From contig JAZGUH010000360.1 of the NCBI GenBank assembly GCA_037893225.1, positions 1,860,001 through 1,924,000 of the forward strand: 64,000 nucleotides of DNA. The letters are read 5' to 3'. The notes under the pieces are model-generated. The model had not been told where the DNA came from, ran no database searches, and was given only the letters and a program-made list of their open reading frames with translations. The first letter of the stretch is position 1; the number at the start of each line of letters is the position of its first letter. The stretch is from Hippasteria phrygiana. Its lineage: Eukaryota; Echinodermata; Asteroidea; Valvatida; Goniasteridae. Made by a program: the position numbers and the translations under genes. Positions 46,709 through 58,563 of the stretch are shown piece by piece.

Positions 46709-47861
46709 AGACCGAGACCGAGACCGAGACCTAATGGCCCGAGACCGAGACCTCGAGACCTTGTATGTCATTTACATAATAAAAGAATGCAAAAAGATCA
46801 CAAATTTCCATATGCATTAGCCTATGTGCAAAGGAGTATACATGATGTACATGTACAAGTAAACCGTATTTATTGACATCAAGAATAAGGCTGCGGTTAC
46901 ACGGTTAACTGACCATTTATCCGGTTACATGTTTACATTACATGTATATCGACATCTTGACTCGAAAAAACAATGTCCAGCTGTACTAGAAACGACCGCG
47001 ATGGCTTTAAGCGGTATAGAGTACACGCCGCTGATCGTAATACCACACGTACACGTAGTTCGTGTATTTGAGCATGTCGTTCCCAACTTCCCATACATGA
47101 AGCTAATGCGCTACATGTACGTTTGGGCACGCGTACACGGCAAAGAAACGAGGTTGTCATCATGTCATGTACTGCATGTTTATAAATCTTTAGTCGAGTA
47201 GAGTGTACTGTAATCGATTCTGTAAACAAGAAGTTGTCATATAGTGCACAATTATACATCTCGAGTCGAGTCGAGTCGAGTCGAGCGTGCTGTAATCGAT
47301 TCTGCACATGTGCTGTTTGTATACAATATTGGTGGTCTCGATACCGAGACCAGCAAAATACCGAGACCACAGGGTACCGAGACCGAGACCGAGACCAGGA
47401 AAAACTGGTCTCGAGACCGGTCTCGAGACCTCGAGACCTACAACACTGCTTACCGCATACATGTACAAACTGACAAACAGCTTGTGAGTGTGGTGACATA
47501 CCATGACATATGCTGCGTTTGAGTTGTCATGTTCATTCCAAAGATCAGCCAATCATCCAGTGTATTTTTTACATGTTTTTATGTACAGATTAAGTGTGTA
47601 CATGAACAGTATTGCCTGCAGGCATTCGTAGGCCTATGTCATGTAAATGTCCATGATTTTTACCCAGCAGTTTTCTACAAATTCGTACAAGACTATGTGT
47701 ACTGCACTGCACTGAAATTCAACTGACTGCAATTTCAAATTTCCCACACTGACCATTGGTATGCAAGGTCACTGTATGTGTCATGTGACTTTGTGGCCCA
47801 TGCTGCACTGGAGGCTGAGTAATATGATAGGCCTGTGTACTTCTTATTGAAATATTGAAAA
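45872..47861. other. Y interior, unique part with simple repeats
   Basis: It contains GGCCTC arrays (46387-46520), CCGAGA arrays (46650-46760), TCGAG units (47263-47285) and GTCTCGAGACC palindromes (47390-47440). Open frames here are low-complexity and I do not treat them as genes. Confidence 0.6.
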
Positions 47862-48192
47862 GTTTGTGGTGCATATTTGGTGCATTGATCTGAGACCTAA
47901 GTTTATGTGTTGCATATTTGGTGCAGTGATCTGAGACCTAAGTTTATGTGGTGCATATTTGGTGCCATGCTTTGAGCACAAACAGTATGTGGTGCATATT
48001 TGTTTGGTGCAGTGATCTGGGAACAAACATTATGTGGTGTACTTTGGTGTATGTACCATTAGGGCTAAGATTCTGTGGTGCATGTTTAGTGTAGTCACTT
48101 CATTTGCATGAAGCTGGTGCGCAATTGGTGTACACCAAATGTGCACTAAAACTGCACCAAATATTGAGGTGTACACCCCAATTGGGTTAGGG
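47862..48192. repeat. Right end of Y with GCACCAAA-type subterminal repeats
   Basis: Diverged inverse of the left end of X (19236-19600), including the ATCTGAGACCTAAGTTTATG and GGTGCATATTTGGTGCA words. Confidence 0.85.
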
Positions 48193-48389
48193 CAACTTCT
48201 CATCCTTTATTCCAGATCAAAGAAAAGCGCAAGGTGACTCGTCCTTGGCAGCAAGGAGCGTCTGGTACCACCACATGTACCTCCACACGTACCAGCCCCA
48301 GCGGAGCTAGGAACGGTGACCCGACCATCAGGAAGTCGACAGCTAAGGAATCGTACTCTGCATCCGGTGAGTTCTAGTCAGGGGGCCTA
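48193..48389 (+). other. Sliver between Y and Z containing an exon-like frame
   Basis: From about 48215 to 48366, between TTTATTCCAG and GTGAGT, one frame is open (IKEKRKVTRPWQQGASGTTT..., Thr/Ser-rich). Splice-like borders and higher GC suggest a host exon, possibly linked to the Ser/Arg-rich segment near 37990-38105. No family is recognised. Confidence 0.3.
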
Positions 48390-48399
48390 CCCAGGTGAA

Positions 48400-48895
48400 A
48401 ATTCCAGTTAAAACCAGTTGAACTTTCAACTGGTTCCAACTGGTTTGAACTGGAATCAACTGGTGTCCAACTGGTACCTGTTGGAGTCAACTGGTTTCAA
48501 CTGGTAGCTCAACTGGATTCAACAAAAACCAGTTGAAACCAGTTAAAGGAATCAGCGACCAACTGGTAATTTGTGTGGTGTCAACTGGAGCATGTTGAAA
48601 CCAGTTGAAAGAACCAGTTACCAACTGGCAATCCTTGTGGTGTCAACAGGAACCAGTTGAAACCAGTTGAAGAAACCAGTTACCAACTGGCAATTCTTGT
48701 GGTGTCAACTGGAACTAGTTGAAGAAAACATGTACCATATGAAACCAGTTGAAGTAACCAGTTATCAACTGGCAATTCTTGTGGTGTCAACATGAACCAG
48801 TTGAAACCAGTTGAAGAAACCAGTTACCAACTGGTCATTCTTATGAACAGGGACCAGTTGAAACCAGTTGAAGAAACCAGTTATCATCTGGTGAA
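48400..48895. repeat. CCAGTTGAAAC array at the left end of Z
   Basis: Degenerate repeats of AACCAGTTGAA in both orientations with larger periodicity (CAACTGGCAATTCTTGTGGT recurs). Confidence 0.85.
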
Positions 48896-49559
48896 CAGAA
48901 ACCTAGCTATTAGAACTATTCATATACTTATCTTTGTTTCCGTGATTGTTGTTTTTGTTTGTTTAATTTTTGTTTTTGTGTTTTGCTTAGTTTCACTTAT
49001 TGTACATAAATTCTATCAGTGTCACACACAATGAAAGCAATTGCATACTTATGTATACAAGTTTTAATTCACTGTTCAGTCTTCACAAGACAATTCCAGA
49101 CTTGAAACAAGTCTAATTTATAAAAAATATTTTTAAAACAACAAAATGTTAAAGATTATTGTACATAAATTCTATCAAATTGATAATGTGCAAGAGGTAA
49201 AATTGCCCGCACACAATGAAAACGATTATAGAATTCAATTAACTATTCAGTCTTTCACAACAAGACATGTATTCCAGACTTGAAACAAGTCTACTATCTA
49301 TCATAATGGCCTTGAGTTCAATCTGATTGCATACTGTGCAGGTACTTGGTATGCACAGTACACACACAATGTACGTGTACATTGTAGTACAATCCTAACT
49401 GCCATTAACGCGCGTAGGGTTTTTGAAGGAAACAGCAGACTGAAATAGTGCGCCACCCTGTGTGGAGTATCTTCATTTAAACAGTTAAAAGTGATAAAAA
49501 TGCTACATTGTTGTTCTGAATGAAAATATATTACTTCGATGATAAAAGATTTACCAAAA

Positions 49560-50698
49560 TAACGGAATAATGGGGAATAGTTGTGCACGCGTAGGAATAT
49601 CCATGCATGTTAAGCGGTCAGACGATGGAGGAAGGAACACAACAGGCCAGATGTTTTTGCTGCAAAGCCTACCATTGTTTGTCGTATCTGAGCTGAAATA
49701 TCAACATCTGATGGAGCATAATTACATCCTGAGTGATATGGGAGAGTTTACTGCATCCACTGGTAAGTTTTATGGAAATAACTGTGAAGTCATTTTCGTC
49801 AAATTTTAAGGATGTACATGTACATGTATATTTTGGCCCACGCACAGTCGAGTCAGTGGACAGTGCCATGGTTCCATACAGTCCGTTGTGTACATGTATA
49901 GGTATTCAGTATATGAACGAACGGGTTGTGCTATTTACACTGTGAATCCCTTGGATGTGATTTCCTATTCAAAATGGAGGATGTGATTTTAACAATGATG
50001 GTCCAAAATCACATCCTACTCTATTTAAAATCACATCTGAAGCCTGTGAACTATTAATTATCCCACCCTGACAAAGAGTACATTGTGACTTCTGGGTTTA
50101 ACAGCTAAACCGCATTGTGATGCTGGACTCTGTCTCTGGATGTGATTTTGGACCCTCATTGTTAAAATCACATTCTCTTAATCCTCCTGTCCATTCTGAA
50201 TAGGAAATCTGAATAGGAAATTGACTAAAGCAAACAGGATTATCTACATTCACACACCAAAGTTCCTGTTTGTCCGAAAACTGTTTTCATAGGGGAAATT
50301 ATTATAATAAAGTAACAAGGCCAACATGTTTGGCATGCCCGCCCGCTTCCTTCTTTCTTGCTTCTCAAAAAAATACTATTTTATGACTTCCCAATAAATA
50401 CCATGAATGAAAATGCATGGGAAGAGAGGAAATATGTAGACCTACCTCAGACTAGATACTGTTCCTGTACAGAAACTTAACCTACCCACAACATAACAGT
50501 TGTGTAAACTAAATTTATTCAAATTTGTCTCATACATTGTTTGTATTTTGTGCTCTTTCCTTATACAGTGGTGTACTTCACTTGAAGAGGAGCAGAAAGG
50601 ATCGAGTTACAGCTGATGATCTACAAGGGGATGTCATGCTTACAACTGACTATCTACCGAGTTTCGTTGATGGGAAGATCGACAAGAGTCCTTCATAA
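49560..50698 (+). pseudogene. Remnant two-exon gene inside Z
   Basis: The last exon is best placed at 50569-50698, after TTATACAG. It encodes VLHLKRSRKDRVTADDLQGD and continues to SFVDGKIDKSPS and stop. The inverse copy in W (52648-52777) has the same length and reading frame with mostly conservative changes, which supports real coding ancestry. An upstream exon ends before GTAAGT at about 49765. Its matching frame carries stops, so this copy is probably dead. Function unknown. Confidence 0.4.
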
Positions 50699-51229
50699 AG
50701 TTTCAAAGAGGAGTTGAATTTTATAGTTTGTCAAAAATAAGTATTAAAACAAGGGTAGCCAATGAAAAAATTCAAATTGTTTGAATTCATATTCAAGTTA
50801 ATATGAAAGTACATCATGAACAGATTACAAAACTGTTTAAAAAACCAGCCCAATTTCTTTTAAACTGTTCATAGGATAAACATGAAGCCTACAGTACTAC
50901 CAACATAAACCTTGATGCTGAGATGTGCTTCTCATGACCATAGACCGTACATTGCTCTGGGGTCCTCAGTGACTCCGAAACACTGTGATGTCGTAGAATT
51001 TTCATTTTAGGGCCAATCTTCCCTCTGGTGTACACATCTTATTATGTTACTTGCCATTATATTTGTTTTGTTTTTTACTTCTGGTTTTTGTTTCAATTCT
51101 TGAGAAAGAGAGAAGTACTTTTAATAAAATTAATGTAACAAGCTACATGTGCAATGTTTTATCTTCCTTAATTGCATTACAATGTATTTTCTGATTGCAG
51201 TTTCAGACCGCCTGTTTAAGACCAGTTCA

Positions 51230-51586
51230 AACCTGTTAACGTGATTTGATGCAAGTTACAAACCAGTTGAAAACCAGTTCGTACCAGTTAAACCAGTTGA
51301 AAACCAGTTGAATACCAGTTAAACCAGTTGCAAAACAGTTCATACCCGTTAAACCAGTTGAAAACCAGTTGAAAACCAGTTGCATACCCGTTAAACCAGT
51401 TGAAAACCAGTTGCATACCAGTTGCATACCAGTTGCATACCAGTTGCATACCAGTTGCATACCAGTTGCATACCAGTTGAAAACCAGTTGAAAACCAGTT
51501 GAAAACCAGTTGAAAACCAGTTGAAAACCAGTTGAAAACCAGTTGAAAACCAGTTGAAAACCAGTTGAAAACCAGTTGAAAACCAG
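51230..51586. repeat. TTGAAAACCAG / TTGCATACCAG 11-mer array
   Basis: About thirty 11-bp units in a row. Long frames on both strands follow from the period and are not genes. Confidence 0.95.
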
Positions 51587-51604
51587 CCCAGGAGAAAATT
51601 CCCA

Positions 51605-52110
51605 TTAGGTCCCATTAAATGGGACCCAATGGGATCCCATTGCAATGGGACCCAACGTGGAATTTGGGACATCGGCAATGGGATCCCGTTGCAATGGGAT
51701 CCCATTGGTCCACTGAATGGGATCCCGTTGGATCCCATTGAATGGGATCCCATTGAATGGGATCCCATTGAATGGGATCCCATTGAATGGGATCCCATTG
51801 AATGGGATCCCATTGAATGGGATCCCATTGAATGGGATCCCATTGAATGGGATCCCATTGAATGGGATCCCATTGAATGGGATCCCATTGGGTCCCATTG
51901 AATGGAATCCCATTGGAGTATAGGATCCCACTGCTCACATTTAATGGGATTCCATTCCTCACATTCAATGGGATCCCATTGTATCCCATTGAATAGGATC
52001 CTATTTGATCCAATATGATCCCATTGGATCCAATTGCTTACATGCAATGAATGGGATCCCATTGGATCCCAGTGGCTCCTACTGAAGGGGATCCCATTGG
52101 ATTCACGACG
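51605..52110. repeat. GATCCCATTGAATGG 15-mer array
   Basis: About ten near-perfect 15-bp units at 51727-51890 with degenerate flanks. All six frames are open because the period is a multiple of three and the unit lacks stops. It is not coding. Confidence 0.95.
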
Positions 52111-52647
52111 TGATGCCATTAAGTCCATTTATTTGAACTAGATCTGTGGGTTGCATCAAGGATAAGTTTGATGATATCCAATCACAACTTAAGCAAACAA
52201 ACTCAGTGATTCATTACAGGACATGTAAAAGGAGACAGAGACAAACAAGATTAAAATACTCTCGACAACTACTAAATGTTGTATCCAGAACTGTGATTGT
52301 GAAGAAATTAAACACATTTTAAAATGGCCTGCTCCACACCAGTTTCAAATTTGATCTCAACTTTGCGAGACATGTGCCCTATCATTTAAAAGAAGATGCA
52401 CTGTACATGCATTCATATGGTATTGTTTCTGTTGAACTTTTATGTGAAAATTATCTGGTGTAACTTTTCTGTGGAAATTTGTACCATATACATTGTACAT
52501 GTAAATCACAAAGCACGTGCAGCCAACTGTGAAAATATGTTAAATCGCGATAATTTATTAATTTTCCATTGTCGTAGGCCATGCACTATTATAGATTTTT
52601 AATTCATATTTTTAACAAACAATGAAATTCAACTCCTTTTTGAAAGA

Positions 52648-54480
52648 TTATGAAGTACTCTTGTTGATCTGCCCATCAATGAAGCTTGGTAGGTTGTCAG
52701 TTCCAAGCACGGCATCCCCTTGTAGATAATCATCTTTAGTTCCTTCGATCGTGCTCCTCTTCAAGTGAAATACACCACTGTGCAAGGAAAAAGCACAAAA
52801 TAAAAACAATATGAGACAAATTTGAAATAAATTGGTTAACACAATTTATTTTTTTGGCTGAGTTTCTGGAGAGGGACAGCCTCTAGTCTGCAATGTGCAA
52901 AATAATTCCAATAACCCTAACACTTGTACAGTTCAGATATTTAAACAATCTCAAGCTATTACTTCAAGTACATTTCGCAGTTTCAAAATTAATAATTTTT
53001 GTTTTCAAGTGAGTTTAAAGTAGCCCTGATCATAAAATCTTGTTCTATTTTGTACATGTATGCAAGTGAACCCTTTTTAAATCTGCCAGAAAAATTGGGC
53101 AACATAAACGTGGTTAGCGTCATGTTGTTTTCAACAAAGGAAGGATCGAGGCCCTTTATTATTACGTCTACTTTTTACATCACGGTAGGCAATATTTTCT
53201 GGAATGGATGCTCCCATACATGTATTTTTCAAGATGTCTTTCACTGACAGTAACGATTCAAAACATGCTATAGCCTAGTTTAATAGGACTAAATAGGCTT
53301 GGTGTAGGCCTACAGTATTTCCTCTCTAATTCTCTTCTTTATAATTATGGCATTTATTAATCAGCCAAAAAATGCTGTTTCTTTGAGAAGCAAAAAAGGA
53401 GGCAGCCTCGAAAGATAGACTAGTACAGCAGGCAGAAATTCCTCCATGGTTTGATCTAGTCCGTGTAACTTGGACCCTTTATCGCCCTTTTTAACATTTG
53501 GACATGATCTGGCGATAGTAGGGTCCAAGGCAAGTGTGCGATAGAGAATGGCTTTTTCAATACGTCTAAAATCCAAACAAATTCAAAATTCAACCTTATA
53601 ACGGCCACCAAAATACTAGATACGCCACCATCTGAACAAGTGGAGTTCCATGATCAGATGAATGTACCAAGGTTTACTTAACATCCAAATAAAAAGTGAA
53701 ATTTTACCATTTAATTCCCAGAGACCCCCGCAGAACATGTCTTTTCGCTTTCTTGGAGTTCAAATTTTAGACGTATTGAATTAAAAGCCATTCTCTATCG
53801 CACACTTGCCTTGGACCCTACTATCGCCAGATCATGTCCAAATGTTAAAAAAGGCGATAAAGGGTCCAAGTTACTCGGACTAGGTTTGATCATGGAGGAA
53901 GTTTGACTCGGCCGACTTTGTACCCAATTTCCGGACATCCCCATTTTGCTATTTAATTTCAAGACAGGCGTACTAAAATTGTTGTTCAAATATTCAACTA
54001 AATTAGGCTTAACCTAAAGCTCATCGAGGGATATTCCTTCCTCCATGGTTTAGCCAACACTCCAACAAAAGTTGGGGGGGGGGGGGGGGGGGGGAGTCGG
54101 AGGGTGCATGCCGTGCCACCGTACACCTGGCCGGGTCCCCACACACGTACATTGACAGGTATGCTATACCCATGGAGGTATACACATTACAACGGACATA
54201 AACAATAAACGATGGGGCTATGTGCGTACATGCCAAATATATCGTTCAAAATGAAATGTCACGAAAATGACCTCAATAAACTCACCATTACATGCAGTAA
54301 ATGCTCCCATGTCACCCAAGATCTAATGTATGTTCCATCAGATGTTGAGATTTCAGCGCAGATACGACAAACAATTGCAGCGAAAAATGGCTGTATCTTG
54401 GCTTGAATTGTCCCGTATATCGAACACGTTCAAATCCTGTCCGCGATCGAGACCGCTTAACATATTGATATTCCTACGCA
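52648..54480 (-). pseudogene. Remnant two-exon gene inside W
   Basis: The last exon, 52777-52648, follows a TTGTGCACAG-like acceptor on the minus strand and encodes VFHLKRSTIEGTKDDYLQGD..PSFIDGQINKSTS and stop, paralogous to 50569-50698. An upstream piece around 54480-54280 contains a short Cys-pair frame (IVCRICAEISTSDG) that aligns with the upstream exon of Z. Borders are uncertain. Confidence 0.35.
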
Positions 54481-55079
54481 TGGCCGGGGGGGGGGGGGGG
54501 GTTGCACATAAAAATGCACAGCTATCTCCCCATTATCCTGTGATTTTGGTCAAGCCTTGATCATCAAAGTATTATTTTTAATTCAATACATCAATATAGA
54601 ATTTGTAGCACTTGTACAAAATTATTCTGCTCCAATGTGACGCACTACATGTATGTATGCTGTTGCGCTCATGTAACATGTACATGTGTAGTGCAATATG
54701 CACGTACGTACGTACGTGTATGCAGCTGGCTTGGACTACATGTGTACATCAATGCAATCACTTCCATGATGACTTAGACTTGTTTCAAGTCGGGAATTGT
54801 CTTGTAAAAACTAACGGGTAATCAGCAGTTTCATTGTTGTTTTCATTGTGTGCGGGCAATTTCACTTCTTGCACATTAACACTGGTAGAATTTATATACA
54901 ATACATTTGTTGTAACTTTGGAGAAAAAAAATTTAATCAATTTTTAAACATTTTTTATCGACTTTTATATATTGTTTTGATAACTTAGACTTGTTTCAAG
55001 TCTGGAATTGTAGTGTGAAGACTGATCGAACGGTTAATTAGGAAAACAGTGCGACAAGTGAAATAGAAAATTAATGAAT

Positions 55080-55656
55080 TCGGATCGGATCCCATATGCT
55101 GCTGCTCAACAATTGAGCCATCGAATCACATAAAATCCAATTACTATACATCCCTTAAGGTTAACATTAATTAAAATTAATAAACCCATTGACTCATCCA
55201 ATTATGTTCAGTTAATACATTTCTTGAAAATGTTACATTTAAACAATTCAAACTTTAAAGTCCTGCATAAAGTTGAATTCTCATGGAATCCCACATGCTG
55301 TTGAACAAAAATCCAATGAATCACATCGATTTCCCATTGAAATTAATGGAACCCATTTAATGCATCCCTCAAGTCTAGTTGATACATTCCTTGAAAAACA
55401 CTTCCCCGTTGAAAACCTAGTCATCCCGTTGAATTCTTACGGGATCCCATATACTCCAGTTGAAGAAGGGTGTGACCCATTGAATCCCATAAGGTCCCAT
55501 TAGGTCCAGTTAATACATCTCTTCAGGATATAATGAATTTCCCATTGAAATAAAGGGATCCCGTTCAGTCCCATTGACACCCATAAGCACCAGTTGGGTC
55601 CCATTAAAGTTTTCAATGGGACACAATGGGATTCAACTGGAATTTTCTCCTGGGAG
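55080..55656. repeat. Degenerate CCCATTGAA region at the right end of W
   Basis: Scattered ATCCCATTGAAT, GGTCCCATTA and GAATCCCA words, a decayed version of the 15-mer array at the other end of W. Confidence 0.6.
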
Positions 55657-56110
55657 TTCAAAACCAGTTCAAAACCAGTTCAAAACCAGTTCAAAACCAG
55701 TTCAAAACCAGTTCAAAACCAGTTCAAAACCAGTTCAAAACCAGTTCAAAACCAGTTCAAAACCAGTTCAAAACCAGTTCAAAACCAGTTCAAAACCAGT
55801 TCAAAACCAGTTACACCAGTTGGATACCAGTTGGATACCAGTTGAATACCCGTTAGACCAGTTGAATACCCGTTAGACCAGTTGAATACCCGTTAGACCA
55901 GTTGAATACCCGTTAGACCAGTTAAAATCCAGTTGAAAACCAGTTGAATACCAGTTAAACCAGTTAAAAACCAGTTGAAACCAGTCACCAATTCCCAGTT
56001 GGGACCAGTTGAAAACAGTTCAACTGGTTTCAACTGGGACCAGTTGAAACCAGTTGAAACCAGTTCAACTGGTTTCAACTGGGACCAGTTAAACCAGTTC
56101 AACTGGTTTC
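55657..56110. repeat. TTCAAAACCAG 11-mer array at the right end of Z
   Basis: About 13 perfect 11-bp units (55657-55810), then 19-bp ATACCCGTTAGACCAGTTG units, then mixed CAGTTGAAACC. Confidence 0.95.
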
Positions 56111-56130
56111 AACTGGAATTTTCTCCTGGG

Positions 56131-56990
56131 TAGCCAAGTCTAAAATGGATGGCTACGGCTATTGCCCATAGACCACCAATGGCAAAAACCAAAGCCGTAG
56201 TCATGAAATGTCCATTTGAAGCTTTGCATGGTGGGTGCGATATGAGAGAGACTGGGATTGCGGGTAACACCATGTGAAATAGAAGAGATTTATTTCACAT
56301 GGTGTTACCCGCAATCCCAGTCTCTCTCATGAAATGTCTAATTCGTACAGAGTTTAATTATATGTATTAGGCCAAGTAAAGTTTACATGTAGCGTCCCAC
56401 TTGGAGTGGATGTGTTTTTTTTTTTCCTCCAAACATATTTGCCTGATTGCAGTTCTTATGGCTTGCGATCATTTAATATGGAAAATATAAAATCTCATCA
56501 TTTTGGAAAATCCGGCATCATTCAATTGTATTCAAATTTACCTAGTCAGTTTCCGTTGTAGATTGTTTGACGAATTACAAGTTAAAAAGTCGTATCCTCA
56601 TTGAGTGATCCCCACAATGTCGCTTCCCAGGTTGTATCGTAAAATTGGGTGTGATCCCTGGCTATACGGCATTCTTGGTTTATGACTTATGACTAGCGCC
56701 CACCCGAACAAAGATACTGACAATTTCCCTTACCGAACAAGACTGCTATAATAGCATGTGCATAGCAGTTTAACAGCATTAAAACAGCATGTGCATGCTA
56801 TTATAGCATTCACATAGCAAATTCTTCAAACAAGTGATTTTGAATTTTTGGAAAATTGTTGCATCTTTGATACCTATATTATTCTATTTCATAACCAAAA
56901 TCTTTGATTTCAGTGAATAAAGTTGGAAAAAGAATGTGTTTTTGTCGAGTGCTTCCATGTATTGCTTTGCTTTTTGTTTTTTAAATGTCC
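56131..56990. other. Non-coding segment with two hairpins
   Basis: It holds the perfect hairpin at 56242-56330 and a weaker inverted repeat (GCTATAATAGCATG / CATGCTATTATAGC) near 56741-56808. No gene is seen. Confidence 0.5.
56242..56330. repeat. Perfect 40-bp hairpin
   Basis: Arms 56242-56281 and 56291-56330 are exact reverse complements with a 9-base loop. The word TCATGAAATGTC occurs just outside on the left (about 56202-56213) and at the right border (56328-56339). Confidence 0.95.
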
Positions 56991-56994
56991 AACC

Positions 56995-57079
56995 CGTATG
57001 GGGTCCAACCCGTATGGGGTCCAACCCGTATGGGGTCCAACCCGTATGGGGTCCAACCCGTATGGGGTCCAACCCGTAT
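56995..57079. repeat. ATGGGGTCCAACCCGT 16-mer array, locus 1
   Basis: About five 16-bp units. The period is not a multiple of three, so every frame yields the same peptide series (GSNPYGVQPVWGPTR). It is not coding. Confidence 0.95.
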
Positions 57080-58293
57080 CCCAGCAATGGTCAAACCATA
57101 CCAGCTTTAACAACATGAAAGAGTTAGCTGGGGTACGTGCCGGTATCTTGTAATTTGATTTCTATTTTCAAAGGAAAGTATATAGGCCCACTGCAAATTT
57201 AACTGCAAAATAATACAGTTATAACCGTTAAGATATTTCCCCCCAAATAAAGCCTGCACCATATGGTTTGTACATTAGCGAGGTCGTTGTCATGGCTACG
57301 TGCGTACCATTGAGTCACAGGGCCTGGCCAAAAGTTCAGACACCAAATCATTCCAGCGTAACGGCCCTCTAGATTTCGCTGGAATGTCTAAGTACATGTA
57401 CACAAAAATTTGACGTTTCGGTTTTAGCTCAAGTGTTTGGTGTGATCTGTAGTGACCGCATTAAATATTAGAACTGTGTGTGATTGGGTAAGGTTCGTGG
57501 CTAGGTCAGCGTTGCTAAGAGATGAAAGAAGAATTGCCCTAACTTTTTGTAACAGCCTTTTGTAAAGTGCTTTTAAAATGTTTCCTTCAAGACCATGTGG
57601 ACAACAACAAACCGTGTTCCGTTGTTTTCGTTTTCTATTGGTATATTAATCTTAAAATTACTCATAATGTTTTGTAATTTGTCCCCACACTGCAGTTATG
57701 CTTTATCTGAGTGCAATGAGTGACAGGCTGTGAACTGCTTGTCTTCTTCATACGGCGTTTGCGGGATACTTTTGAATCATCTCTTGTTTTTCTCCGTAAG
57801 TACATATATAGAGTTGACTTTTCGATCACATCTGTATTCCTGTTAAGAGGATAAAAATAACTTTTAGAAAGTGCAAAAAGGCACACGGTTTTTGGAATAA
57901 GTGAAGTGATTAAGTGTTCTTTTCCCAGTCGTGTTTTGAATAAAGATGCTTGACCATGCTCTCAATTTTTTTTATTTTCCCCTAACAATTTTCAATTGGT
58001 ACCGGTATGTTTTGTTTTATCGACAAAAAACCTTTTACCGATTTTTGGCTTTTGTCAGCCTCTGAGAAGGGCTTGGTTTTGGAATAGTTTAGAGAATTAG
58101 TGCACTATCCGTCAGGCATAATAATCTGATACATTTTTTTCCTGTTATTTGTTTGTCAGAATCGCGTCATAATGAGGGACGTGCCATGTTTACAACCTTG
58201 CCGATGAATGAACCTGCACTTCTCTGGATGTTTTGGAATTTCTTATTAAACGGTCTGTGAAAAGAGCCTAACTCTTAAAACACATTGAATAAT
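57080..58293. other. Non-coding stretch
   Basis: No gene, hairpin or array is recognised. Confidence 0.4.
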
Positions 58294-58563
58294 CTCTTAA
58301 TGTAAAAGAGTGCAAAACTCACTCTCCAAAAGAGTGAATCCCTTCTCAAACCACTCCAAAAGAGTGAAAACCACTCCAAGAGAGTGAAATTTCCACTTTT
58401 TCGAGAAACCATATAAGGGACAACTCTAAAAAGAGTAGTCCCTTATATGGCTCCACGAAAGAGTTGAAATTTCACTCTTTTCGAGTGGTTTTAATAAAAG
58501 ATTCACTCATTTTGGAGTGGTTTGAGAAGGAGAGTGATTTTTTCACTCTTTTACATTAAGAGA
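58294..58563. mobile_element. Foldback MITE rich in AAAGAGTG
   Basis: The ends TCTCTTAATGTAAAAGAGTG and its inverse define about 270 bp. The interior repeats CACTCC, AAAAGAGTGAA in mirrored order around TATAAGGGACAACTC. It encodes nothing. Confidence 0.75.

Larger units (their letters stand above)
41689..48192. mobile_element. Element Y: non-autonomous relative of X, inverse orientation
   Basis: Y opens with CCCTCACCCAATAGGAGTGC, the end type found at the right of X. It closes with the inverse of CCCTAACCCAATTGGGGTGT, the end type found at the left of X. CA precedes and follows it (41687-41688 and 48193-48194). It has no transposase or BEN gene. The interior holds GGCCTC and CCGAGA simple repeats. 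The 2,390-bp tandem duplication inflates it from about 4.1 to 6.5 kb. It could be moved by the X transposase. Confidence 0.8.
51587..55654. mobile_element. Element W: relative of Z inserted in it in inverse orientation
   Basis: It begins CCCAGGAGAAAATTCCCATT and ends with the inverse AACTGGAATTTTCTCCTGGG, flanked by AG on both sides (51585-51586, 55655-55656). Subterminal arrays use a different unit, GATCCCATTGAATGG. The interior is inverse-homologous to Z: it shares the 130-nt exon and the AGACTTGTTTCAAGTC words near 54775 and 54985. Confidence 0.7.
48390..56130. mobile_element. Element Z: CCCAGG-ended transposon with CCAGTT arrays, hosting W
   Basis: It starts CCCAGGTGAAAATTCCAGTT and ends with the inverse, AACTGGAATTTTCTCCTGGG, between TA (48388-48389) and TA (56131-56132). 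Subterminal arrays of an approximately 11-bp unit (TTGAAAACCAG) occupy 48400-48895, 51230-51586 and 55657-56110. W is inserted within the array. Without W it is about 3.67 kb. The end style and 2-bp duplication resemble the CACTA group, but no transposase is recognisable. Confidence 0.75.

Noticed and set aside
46584..46820. RDRDRDRE-type basic/acidic protein
   Set aside because: It is the translation of a CCGAGA simple repeat.
51236..52128. Long open frames on both strands (up to 245 codons) of repeated QLVFNWFSTG and WDPI peptides
   Set aside because: They are translations of 11-bp and 15-bp tandem repeats whose units lack stops; all frames are open and codon use is meaningless.
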